Source: Nemertoderma westbladi
Taxonomy: Eukaryota > Xenacoelomorpha > Nemertodermatida > Nemertodermatidae
Direction of reading: 5' to 3'
DNA length: 55,994 bases
Assembly: GCA_032718475.1 (NCBI GenBank)
Contig: JAUCBJ010000610.1
Location: 1-55,994 of the forward strand
How positions within the stretch are numbered: the first letter of the stretch is position 1; the number at the start of each line of letters is the position of its first letter. The translations under genes were made by a program, and so were the position numbers. A model generated the notes under the pieces. It was given only the letters and a program-made list of their open reading frames with translations, did no database searches and had not been told where the DNA came from. Positions 30,101 through 40,300 of the stretch are shown one piece after another.

Positions 30101-32228
30101 AGTAGCTACAGATCATAAGCCATTGCTGAAGATCCTTGGTGATAAAAATATGGAAGATATAAGCAATCCCCGCTTATTGGCACTAAAAGAAAAAACATTG
30201 GGGTATAAATTTACCATTATATATCTACCTGGCAAGACTATACGTGGTCCTGATGGGGCATCCCGGTATCCATCAGGTGAGTTACCATCATCTGATACGA
30301 TTAATCCCATAGTAGCCGAAGTTGCTAGTGATGATGATTGTTATGAAACTGAATTATCCACAATGACGAGTGCTGTTTGTTCATTGTACTCGTTAGGTAC
30401 TCTTAAATCTGTTACATGGAATCGTGTCCGTGAAGCCACTATGAGTGATGATGTAATGTTGGACCTGTTGAAGATAATCCAATGTGGCTTTCCTGATAAC
30501 CGACATAGTGTACCAGCACATTTATTGGAATACTTTCCCTACCGCGAGAATCTCTCGACCGTTGACGATAGTGTCATTATCTACAACAACAGAGTAGTCA
30601 TACCACCATTGCTAAGAACTGAGGTTTTAGAAGCTCTACATTCAGCACATCAAGGTGTAACATCAATGGTGTCACGCGCTACCTCATCTGTATTCTGGCC
30701 AGGCATTACTCCGGATATTACTAATATGCGCTCACACTGTTCTGCATGTAATCAAATGGCCCCGTCACAACCCAATCAACCACCAATGCCGATGGTTTAC
30801 CCCGAATACCCATTTCAATGCATCTGCGCTGACTATGCTCATATCGAGGGATCAAACTATCTCATCATTGTTGATCGATACTCTGGATGGCCCCAAATTA
30901 GTAAAGCAGCCGCAGGAGAAGGTGCGAAACAACTAGTTGGAGAACTAAAGCAACATTGTGCCACATTTGGAATCCCAGAGGAGGCAGCAACAGATGGAGG
31001 ACCTGAGTTCCAATCTGCTGAAACTTTAAAATTTATGAAAAACTGGGGAATACAGCACCGATTGTCTTCAGTTGCATTTCCCCATTCCAATACGAGGGCT
31101 GAAATTGGTGTCAAAACAATGAGGCGTCTCTTAACTGACAATATAGGACCCAATGGAAACCTTAATACAGATAACTTCCTTCGAGCACTACTCCAATATC
31201 GAAACACACCAGACCAAGACACGAAGATATCACCAGCAGTAGCAATATTTGGGCGACAAATTCGGGACTTCACACCCGTTCTTCCATCGAAATATAAGCC
31301 ATGCAAAGAATGGCAAGATACTCTAATATGTCGCGAGGAAGCTCTTCGTAAACGCCATAACATAGCACATGAACGACTAGAAGAACATACACATCGACTT
31401 CCACCATTAAAAGTTGGTGACCATGTCTATGTTCAAAACCAAGTTGGTAATCACCCCAAGAAATGGGATAGAACAGCATTGGTAGTAGAAGTAAAGCAAT
31501 TCGACCAATACAATGTTCGCATAGATGGATCTGGTAGAATGTCACTCCGAAATCGTAAATTTCTTCGTAAATTCACGCCCTTTCCAACGAATGATACAAA
31601 GCTGATATCAAATAGCATACCAGTTCCCAAATCTTTATTGCCTGAGAATCATGCAAGAAAAACGATACAACCAACCAATACAGGAAGCCAAACCACCGAT
31701 CCAAAAATCGAACCACCTAAACCAGATAATCAAATCAATGATCAACCACCTAAACCAGGTGATCAAACCAACGATCAACCACCTAATAGGGGCAATCAAC
31801 CACTCAAACCACCTATTCCTGGTTATCAAACCAGTGATCATACAATCATCGATCCCCATTCAATTCCAAAGAATCCATCAAGCACAATAACTCTCCCAGA
31901 GGAGATCTCAAGACCTACCTCAGATATTGTCATTACCCCACCGGCACCGCTACCACTAAAAGTGTCCCCTCACAAAACGGGCCGTACCGTAAGTACCACT
32001 AGCAGTCGACCACCAAACGTTGATATTACGTCACCTACGGCTACGATGTCATTGCCACGCCGATCAAATCGGAAGTGCCAGCCTAATACTCGTCTTCGGG
32101 ATTATGAGACTTCTCTTAATGTTGTCAGAGGTAGTCATGGTTTGTCACGAGTTTTCACACGCCAGCGAAGTAAACTTAAAGAGGGTGAAATAAATCACTC
32201 AATAAATGACTCAGCGAAAACTCTCTAG
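27111..32228 (+). CDS. gag-pol: Gypsy Gag-Pol polyprotein (1705 aa)
   Basis: ATG at 27111 (MVQLHCTAL). Gag occupies about residues 1-330 with two zinc-knuckle-like motifs (CGWCGKHGHG ~274, CRKCGQIGHYDSVC ~303). The aspartic protease motif ADTGAQSAVAG is at ~439. RT follows with VDLQHLNAAS (~677) and a CVDD catalytic box (~772). RNase H includes TDWCKIGTGF (~922) and ATDHKPLLKIL (~1000). Integrase has an HHCC finger (~1177-1213) and a DDE triad: CADYAH, TDGGPEF and the Glu in NTRAEIG, with exactly 35 residues between the last two. A Pro/Asn/Gln repeat tail (QPPKPGDQTNDQPP type, ~1535-1580) follows. No lesion is visible, and Gag and Pol share one frame. Confidence 0.95.
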   Translation: MVQLHCTALQGGQPCPYMTEDVAAEVAIQILTMHQTNVHGAAATVGQQAAMGGPKAEKVKRPILESGNTLEKWNYFVTRWERYKRLTALTPAAISGQLLECCQDDLLLDLHRNVGIGLDNLNENDLLNEIKRLAVRDENVIVSRMLLRGMLQDHNEGIRTFAARVKGQAAVCQYSVKCMGCDIDISYADDEIKDQICKGLGDQDIRQDLLGDRNQTMNLEEVIKFIEAKEAGKRSQMALSNSDGICKISQYKRDKRFSKPKTKHTDEKVTNDSPCGWCGKHGHGSNGTIESRREHCPAFLVGCRKCGQIGHYDSVCRGRPKIKKKSLANAIIAEDESDSNTSSDDYDTAYSQDIPNASFIGGVHLESTKMVILNNESEESIHGIAMSHKEYDDILGWVSQRSPDNPTINVSVDICKDAYAYFNIPLSGKPRCITCHAIADTGAQSAVAGMRLVKSLGLTKSDLIPVTQSLVAANGTKLKIYGGLFLKVNCQTKQGVSRSTKLLVYIQGNCDQFFLSRKACECLGIISTDFPQINSITNQCFNNDSNSAIAPCGCLRRSAPPISPSMPPLPLIPENRDAIEKWLLNYYASSTFNICEHQALPTMSGPPLSLMIDVNAKPHAIHTPIPVPIHWQKAVKEGLDRDVRLGVIEPVPWGTPTSWCSRMVTVAKKDGTPRRTVDLQHLNAASVRQTHHTPSPFHQAMSVPHHTKKTVCDAWNGYHSVAIKPEDRHFTTFITPWGRYQYRTTPQGFIAAGDGYTRKYDEIITDISNKTKCVDDVLLWSNNIKQSFQQTCEFLCRCADNGIILNPNKFQFAKSEVEFAGFVITDDSVKPSKKYLQAILDFPTPTNITGIRSWFGLVNQVSYALSMTDKMLPFRELLQTGVKFYWDNQLQMLFDESKQTIVKAVEEGVRIFDPTRKTCLTTDWCKIGTGFFLTQKHCTCLTTSPDCCSNGWKLVFAGSKFNSPAESNYSPVEGEALAVVKGLNKTRYFTLGISHLIVATDHKPLLKILGDKNMEDISNPRLLALKEKTLGYKFTIIYLPGKTIRGPDGASRYPSGELPSSDTINPIVAEVASDDDCYETELSTMTSAVCSLYSLGTLKSVTWNRVREATMSDDVMLDLLKIIQCGFPDNRHSVPAHLLEYFPYRENLSTVDDSVIIYNNRVVIPPLLRTEVLEALHSAHQGVTSMVSRATSSVFWPGITPDITNMRSHCSACNQMAPSQPNQPPMPMVYPEYPFQCICADYAHIEGSNYLIIVDRYSGWPQISKAAAGEGAKQLVGELKQHCATFGIPEEAATDGGPEFQSAETLKFMKNWGIQHRLSSVAFPHSNTRAEIGVKTMRRLLTDNIGPNGNLNTDNFLRALLQYRNTPDQDTKISPAVAIFGRQIRDFTPVLPSKYKPCKEWQDTLICREEALRKRHNIAHERLEEHTHRLPPLKVGDHVYVQNQVGNHPKKWDRTALVVEVKQFDQYNVRIDGSGRMSLRNRKFLRKFTPFPTNDTKLISNSIPVPKSLLPENHARKTIQPTNTGSQTTDPKIEPPKPDNQINDQPPKPGDQTNDQPPNRGNQPLKPPIPGYQTSDHTIIDPHSIPKNPSSTITLPEEISRPTSDIVITPPAPLPLKVSPHKTGRTVSTTSSRPPNVDITSPTATMSLPRRSNRKCQPNTRLRDYETSLNVVRGSHGLSRVFTRQRSKLKEGEINHSINDSAKTL

Positions 32229-32313
32229 AACTATATCGAAACAACCGTAAACTCATATGTTCTCAGCGAAAACTCTCTAGAACTATATCGAAACAACTGT
32301 AAACTCATATGTT
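32210..32313 (+). repeat. 52-bp tandem duplication spanning the gypsy stop codon
   Basis: 32210-32261 is repeated at 32262-32313 with one visible difference (CCGTAAAC versus CTGTAAAC). The first copy contains the TAG stop at 32226-32228. Confidence 0.9.
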
Positions 32314-32343
32314 ATCATGTGACTCTTGTTTGGGAGGGGGAGA

Positions 32344-32565
32344 TAGATAATGTTTACAGTACTGTATGTTTTACATAACTCAATTACTGTGGTTATTGTT
32401 ATGTACCTGTAGGCTCACCACATGTATGACAGTACTAACCTGCACTGCATGTGCACGTATGTATTATTCATATTCAGACTTTAGTAATACAACTGTACTA
32501 GCGATCATTGCGATTACTCGTAATGACTTATGATAATATTCGCTATTATGCATCATATTTATCTA
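32344..32565 (+). repeat. Gypsy 3' LTR (222 bp)
   Basis: It is preceded by a clear polypurine tract, GGGAGGGGGAGA (32332-32343), and followed by the TTAAT duplication. Confidence 0.95.
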
Positions 32566-33019
32566 TTAATAATGCTTAGAACAATAAAAGTGTATATTTT
32601 AATGTTACAGTAGTTGCAATATTGATAGATAACAAACTGGTAAGAAATAGTAGCCACTTTGAGGAGTGGTACTTGCCTGGGAACTATATAATATACCGTT
32701 AGTCCTAAAATCATCTACAACAATTATGTTATATAAACTCAGCTTTAAATACTGGTAAACCAATAATGAATCCAATTTAAGCATTTAACCAATCACAGGG
32801 CGAGGAATCGCACTGTGCAAATAGAACCAACAACAGTAAGCTGACATTGTAGTTAACTGTTCATTATGAAGCCTAACACAGATAAAACTGTAGCCATGGT
32901 TACCGTTTACCGTTCAGTGTATAAGTAAAGGGCCATTAAGGTGGTTCTTAAATTCAATGCGCCGCAAATTTCCTTATTATGAATAGAAATTGATAATTCA
33001 ACAACCGGATTCGTGTACA

Positions 33020-34300
33020 GTCCCCTAATTTTTTAATGAAAATACAAAAAATTACACACTAAATAAATTTGGCACAAAAAAAATATAATATTTATGTTAC
33101 GAATGATATGCACTATGCAAAATACTTGGAACATACATACAGACCTTGCGGTGAAAATACTTTCAGTTTAAAAATATATACGTACATACAAATACATATG
33201 CTACATAGACACACTGCAAATGATAAAAATACTTAAATCAAATTTACTTCCAATAAACATTATTCCATCAAAATAAACTATATTTTATATTTAACTATTG
33301 TGTATAACTTTCAACATTCGACTAATACTACTAATATAAAAATACAAAAAAAGACACACACCGCTTGGTCTGGCGTTGTAAGATAAGTAAGATTTAAATA
33401 ATTGTTCAAATTAAACGACACAAAAATAAGGGATAGATTGCCAGTCCACCTTATTTAAACAATATATATTTTACTGTGCGCACACAGAATTACATTGTGA
33501 TGGATATTAATTTAACATATTATTTTTATTAATTATTATATTTTTCGGATACAAATAAATTAGCCAAAAATAAAACACCACCGTGTATTATACCTAACAG
33601 GAAATTTTTTATAAACCCCAGAGGTACGGCAATGATTATTTAATTATTTAATCGGAAGGGGAAATAGACCGGCCAGTCGCCATTGATTACTCGACGCGAT
33701 GTTGGCTCCAGAAACAAACTTCCAGCGAGGGAAGGGACAGACGACATCAAAATCTATCAGATGTCACACAACCATCGGTGATCCAGAGTGTAGACTTCGT
33801 CAGCGCCGCGCAGACACGCACTACCGCCAAAGCGCGTAAGGTGATGCTCGGCTCGGCGCACTTCCCATAACTCACCTGTCGACGGAACTAATTTTCGGAC
33901 AACCTAATACTGTTATTTACTATCGGTTTTACATGTTATACTTACCAACCTCTTTTAATCAACTAGGCAATAACACCATATTTGGTAGATTAAATGCCCA
34001 CAAATCGATTGCATGCAATATCTATAATAACTAACCTGTATTTAAATAATAAAGATGTAGTCTATTAAATTGATAATAGCCGCTCCGCCACTTTCCGTCC
34101 TAAGACTATATGTAGTCAAATTAACCTAATAATTATTTATGTGAGACTTCAAATCAAGTAATGATTTGTACTAGTTTTATTTTACTTTTTATTATGTAAG
34201 TACCAACATTAATTTAACTCGAACATTTATCCCTAGTCCCCAGTTAAATTAATTAAACGTCAAAGCAGTCTTACATTGAGTTTGTTGTAATTGGAAAAAC
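33020..34300 (-). other. BEL-2 3' untranslated region
   Basis: Between the pol stop and the 3' LTR on the - strand. Mostly AT-rich, with a GC-richer block at about 33640-33890. No ORF of note. The base run AAATTAGGGGAC just before the LTR on the - strand is a weak polypurine-tract candidate. Confidence 0.6.
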
Positions 34301-37300
34301 TTAGACTTTCGCCTCATCGAGAGCCATTTCTAAGAGACATATCTTCTGAATAGGTCGACATAGGATAGAAATTAATATCTTCCATTTCTTAGTACGAGGA
34401 CATTTAATGGCTGTTGCTGTCCTCACATGTACAGTTCGTACTAAACCATCAGCGCTAGGTAAAACTTCGGAGATACGAGCAACTTTCCAGTTGAATCGCT
34501 TTGAGTTAGAGTCAGTGAGCATCACTAAATCACCAACGGCGAAATTTCTGTGAGGGCGGAGCCATTTCTGTCGAGTCATCAAGTTCTCGAGATATGTTCG
34601 TCGCCAGATAGTCCAATATTGGTTGGCCAAGAACTGTGCTTTCCTCCACATGGTCTTATAATTGAGCTCATTGCCGTCATACAGCTCATGCAGAAGTCTG
34701 TTAGAGTTTGGTAAAACGGTACTACGTCGGAGTAATAAATGATTCGGCGTCAGTATTTCATTTGACGTCACATCGTCATTTAGAGGGGAAAGAGATCTAT
34801 CATTGATTAGATACTGGACTTCTGCCAAAGTTGTACGAAGTACTTCTTCAGAAACGAGTCGATGTTGAACTCGACGCTTTTCCATGAGTGCCAGCAAGGT
34901 GTGTTTAGTAGTTCGGATAAGCCGTTCCCAAACACCGCCGTGATGACTTGCTGTGGGTGTCTGGAAGTACCAGGAAATCTTACCGACAATCTCATCAGGG
35001 ATACCTATATCTTTGGCCTCGGCCATCAGTTCGGCCAATTCGGTTTCACTTCCTCCGAAATGACTTCCCTGATCAGAATATATATTCTCCACTCCAGCAT
35101 GGTTGCAGATAAATCGACGAAGAACACAAATTAATGAGTCAGCGCTGTAGTCCATTGACAAGTCCAATACCACCGCTCTGGAACTCATACATGTTAACAA
35201 AACTCCGTAACGTTTATCCGACCCACGTCCCCTAATAACATATAAAGGGCCGAATAAATCAACGCCTACGTTGGTAAAAACAGGAATGTAGCCGATGGTG
35301 CGAACCATAGGTATGGGAGCCATCATTTGTTTTCCAGGTTGAGCGAAACGTTTGCGACAGAAGATACAGTTATGGATGATGGCCTTTACAACTTTCCGGA
35401 GAGCATTCACCCAGTATAAGCGTCGTACTTTGGCGATGGTGTAATCAATACCCAGGTGGCCGCACGAGTAATGAATGTCCCTAATGATGACTGTAGTTAA
35501 ATGGTGCTTTGTTGGTAATATAATTGGATGTGTGATCTCATAACTGTAAGTTTGTATCAAACCCATTCGCGAGCCCATACGTAGCAGTCCATCATCAGCA
35601 ATAATTGGGTTGAGTATGGCGATAGATCTCGGAATAGATTTGGGTTTACTATTTCTAATAGCATCAATTACGCCAGAAAATTCAGCCTGTTGAATAAGCT
35701 GAATTATTTTCAGTTTAGCTTGTGCTAAACACCGTGTATGTAAATCGTCATTATCTATGTTAGTGACAATTTCACCTCGCTGACGATTTAATTTCTGGCG
35801 ATTATGGTGAAACTTTATTAGAAATCTCATCACTACTCGCGTCAGGAGCTGGAAGGAACTAAATCGCGTCAACAACTTGGAAAGTGTTGAAAATGGTTGA
35901 ACGTCTATGGTCGCAACCACCTTGGATTTTGAATGTTTCGCCGGTTTATCTTTCCTTAAACCAGCCTCAGGGGGAATTTCTGCGTCCTTCATCGGATTGG
36001 TTTGAGTTAGAGAAGAGTCCCACCGCGATTCAGGCTGTCTTAAAAATTGCGGGCCGCCGTACCAACAATCCTGGTATTTGGTGATAAAGTCTAATGGCTC
36101 GGCCCCACGGCTGGCGATGTCTGCTGGATTCTTCGTACCAGGAATATGACGCCATTGAGAGGGAGCTGTGTAGCGTCGAATTTCTTCAATTCGGTTGGCT
36201 TCGTATGTTTCGAATCTCCGAGACTCATTAGCGATCTGACACAAAACGCTTGTGCTGTCACTCCAACATATTACATTGTTTGAATGAATCTGCAGGGTGA
36301 TGCTCGCAGCGAACTGTCTATGACTACGTACGAGTAAAACGGCTGACTGCAATTCAAGTCTTGGAATGGAAACCTTCTTTAGAGGTGCAGTACGTGTCTT
36401 TGCATACACCATGGAACAAGTTATGTGGCCTGAGGGTGACACTTTACGTATGTATGATAAACAACCATATCCAGTTAAACTGGCATCGCAAAAGTGATGT
36501 AATTGTAACACATCAGTATCAGTCGAAATGGTATTGGCAAAATAATGGCGTGGTATCTGAAGATTTTCAAGCTGATGTAGTTGATTGTACCACTGTAGCC
36601 ATTCAGATGCTAACGATTGTTCTAGAACATCGTCCCAGTTCAATTTTAGTCCCCATAGTTTCTGAAGGAACTGTTTTCCCTGAAGAATAATGGGAGCCAC
36701 GAGTCCTAATGGATCATATATAGACGCTACGCAAACAAGACAGCCACGTTTGGTCAAGGCATGGGATTTTCGTGATGGTTTAAATAGGAAGCAGTCTCGC
36801 TCAGGGCACCATACTATACCGAGAGCTCGCGAAACTGGAAGTTCATCGAAGTTCAAGTCGAGCTCAGCTTCAACACGTTTGGACTGTGGAATGTATTTAA
36901 GAAATTCCTTCGATGATGACATGAATTTTGTTAAAGTGAATCCTCCAAGTCGCAAACACTCGATTAATCCTAGAGCCAGTCGGACGGCCTCCGTAACACT
37001 CTCAGCACCCGACATTCCGTCGTCAACATAAAAGTGTTTGTTGATCGCTTCGATAACATTGGGTGGAAATTTGTCCTTGTGATCCTCAGCTGATTGTCGG
37101 AGAGCGTATGTTGCCGCACACGGAGAATCTTTTTTACCAAACATATGAACCAACATCTGATAAATAATATAATCTGCTGGATTATTAGGTTCAACATCAC
37201 CCTCCCACCAGATAATATTCTGTGACTCAGAATCGCAGTCGTAAGTGCGCACTTGGTGAAACATCTGTTCAATGTCACAAGCAAAAACTACCCTGTGCTG

Positions 37301-40300
37301 CCGAAATTGAAACAATACCTCTATAATGGAGTTGTAAAAATTGGGTCCCTCCATTAATTCTGAATTGAGACTCATTCCTTTATATTGTGCCGCCGCGTTA
37401 TTTACCACCCTCAACTTACCAGGTTTGTTGGCGTTCCAGACGGGATGTGTTGGCACATAGTACTTACGTGGACCATCAGGTAACAATTTTTCAGCTTCTG
37501 TAAGTCGTCGGGCATACCCTTTCGCTTCATATTCATCAAATGTGGCTTGATATTTTTTATGATCAGCCGGGATTTTAAGTAATTTACGCTTGATCCATCT
37601 CAGCCTAGTCAAAGCTAATTGTTTATTATTTATTAGGGGTTTATCTTTGTTTAACCACAACATTCCTACGTAGTAATGACCGTCTATGAACTTTGTTGTC
37701 TCTCTTAGAATTTTCTCAGATTGTATGTCTTGTACAGATTTGTTTTGCAGTCGTGTAGGACAATAATATGCTTCAGAATCCCAAAATTTCATCAGTAAGT
37801 CATGGGTAACTTCATCTGATGGGCTATTATCATTCCACAAAGGACAACATTCTAGATGATTTACTGATACTTGAGCTTTACAATATTTTAAGTCATCGGG
37901 ATTTTCGTCAGTAACGTCATCAGTTATGTCATCATATACATCATTCAAACGCCATCTGCAAGGTTGTTGTACACATTCCATCTGCTCAACAAAGTCATAA
38001 TTTTCACTTCTTTCAGCCTTACACGTATGGACCTCCAAATCTGCGTGACTGGCGTCATGGTTACTGCTGACATCACTTGTTACTTGTACTGACGGCAAAC
38101 GCCGTCCATCACATAATGGGCCTACCAAAGTCCAACCAAATGGCGTTTTAATTGCGTGGGGGTTATTAATCTCATCATGGGAAGTGGGTCCCCATACGGA
38201 TTTTAGAACTTTGTGAGCCTGGGGGTTATTCATTCCAATTATCATTGAAATACTATCAATATCTACAGTAGGATAAGTAATGTTTACATTCTTAAGGTAA
38301 GTCAGCTGGTCTAATGACCACCTACTAGGTCTAACGTAATTTACGTGAAGATTAGGTATTAACATTACGTCTCTTAGGGATAATGTGAAGTGACAGTCCT
38401 TTTGAATAGATCTAACAACACAAGCACCCTGTTCCACTGTCTTGCCTTCACGTGTTAGTATGGTGTTAAGTGATACATCTACAGGTTCTGTATCCATGTC
38501 TAGTAGCTCACCTACAGTCTTGTCTATTAGCGTCCCTGTGGAACCATCATCTAACAAAGCAAACGTAGTTATTAGGCGTCCCGTTTCAGTATTCTCAACT
38601 GAGAGTGGTACTACACCAAGGAATACAGCCTTTATGTCTAACCCCTTTGGATTCAAATCATGATTTAATGCCATTGTAGCTACGCTTTTGTACGCCCTAT
38701 GATCTGTATTAGAGAACTGACTAAACTTCATAGATGTAGTGTTAGCCGCACTATCACGTTGTATAGCATAATAGTTTCTGAAAAGGTTGTCTGTCTCTTC
38801 CTCTGTCTTACATGGTTCAGGATGCAAAACCCTAGCGTGTCGTTTTCCACATCCACTTGCTGTGCAACGATATTTAGATCTGCACTTTTTCCGCCAATGC
38901 CCTTTCCGGAGACATAATGTACATAACTTATGTTCAGCCACGAAATCATAACACGCGCGGCTACCAATATCCTGTAGTTGAGTGCACTGAGCAGTAAAGT
39001 GAATTTTTTGGCAAAATAGACATGGCGACATTTCTGCCGCTGTTGTATTTACATTAATGTCTGTGTCGTCGACTAAGTAACCATAGTCACCTACAAGTGG
39101 GTTGTCTTGGGTAAATGGTTCGTCGTTATTTGTCTCCATTCCATTCCATTCGTCGGTCACATGGAAACTTGACATTGTACTAGTCACCTCAGCTTCCGTG
39201 GGCATTCTAGAAGGTTTTTGTATGTCTAATACTTCCCGGCCAGGTGAAAAACCTTTAAATTTATCTCCCATTTTGCGCCTTAAAATGTCACCCGCTGCCT
39301 GAGGACCATATAACGGACATGTAGCTACATTTGCTTCCTCGTCTAGGAAAACCATCAACTCATCCATTCCGGGGTCACGGCCACACCTAATCCTAAATTT
39401 ATTTACCTGCCTAGCCCAACGTATTCGTAATGGATTTGCTAAATTTGCCGCTATATTCTGAATAAATTCAGGATTATTTAAATAGTAATGACATTGTAGG
39501 GTCTGTAAAATATCCATTGTGCGTCTTACATCGTGAGAGTACTTAAGTAGTTCTTTAGGGGAAGCTACGGGATATCTACATCGAGTGACGTCGGCAACAA
39601 CTGCTTTCATTACCAATGCTGGTTGTCCATATCGTCTTTCTAATGTGTTCCATGCCATAGCATACCCGTCAGTCATGCCTTCAAAGTGTTCGATTAAATC
39701 TAAAGGTTCTCCTCTAACATATGTTATTAGATATCGAAGTTTTACCTCATCTGGAACCTGCTTAGCATCAACCTGCGTACGAAACCTGTTTTTAAATCCT
39801 AAAAATTTCTTTGGGTCTCCGGTAAAAGGTGTTGGATCTAACTTTGGGGCCTCTAATGAAAGAGCTAATTTTTCGAACAAGGCATGCTGTTGGTTTGCTG
39901 TAGTATGGTTACATTTTTGTAGCGGTCGTCGACATTTGGTAGACTTCGATGAACTATTTTTTACGTTGCTATGACTACACTTAAAGTCCTCACTACTATT
40001 GTCAGAAGAATTATCATCGTCATCTGTATGTCTAACATGGTCTGGGTCAGGGTCACCATAAGGTATGGAATGTCTGTACGGGGCTAAATCAACATCTGGG
40101 CCAGAGTTTCCTATGCATTCCGGGTTGTCTGTGACTATACCTCCATATGCATCCTGCGGTACACATGTATTCTCAGTAGTATGTCGCCTGGAGTTAGATT
40201 TTCTGGACTTACCCCGATTAGGCTGATCTACTGATTGTGGGTGCTTACTTATTGAGCCGACAGTACGCAATTGTGCATAAAATGCTTCGCCTCGCGGTCC

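Larger units (their letters stand above)
26549..32565 (+). mobile_element. Ty3/gypsy LTR retrotransposon, intact (6017 bp)
   Basis: Two 222-bp LTRs look identical throughout, with termini TAGATAA...TTATCTA. A 5-bp TTAAT duplication (26544-26548 and 32566-32570) brackets it. It carries one uninterrupted gag-pol ORF. Identical LTRs plus an open ORF point to a very young, possibly active copy. It is younger than BEL-2, in whose LTR it sits. Confidence 0.95.
26410..33019 (-). repeat. BEL-2 3' LTR, interrupted by gypsy
   Basis: 26410-26548 plus 32571-33019 together equal the 588-bp right LTR. The gypsy element and one copy of its TTAAT duplication account for the extra 6022 bp. A CCAAT-type box (AACCAATCACAG) lies near 32788. 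Confidence 0.95.
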
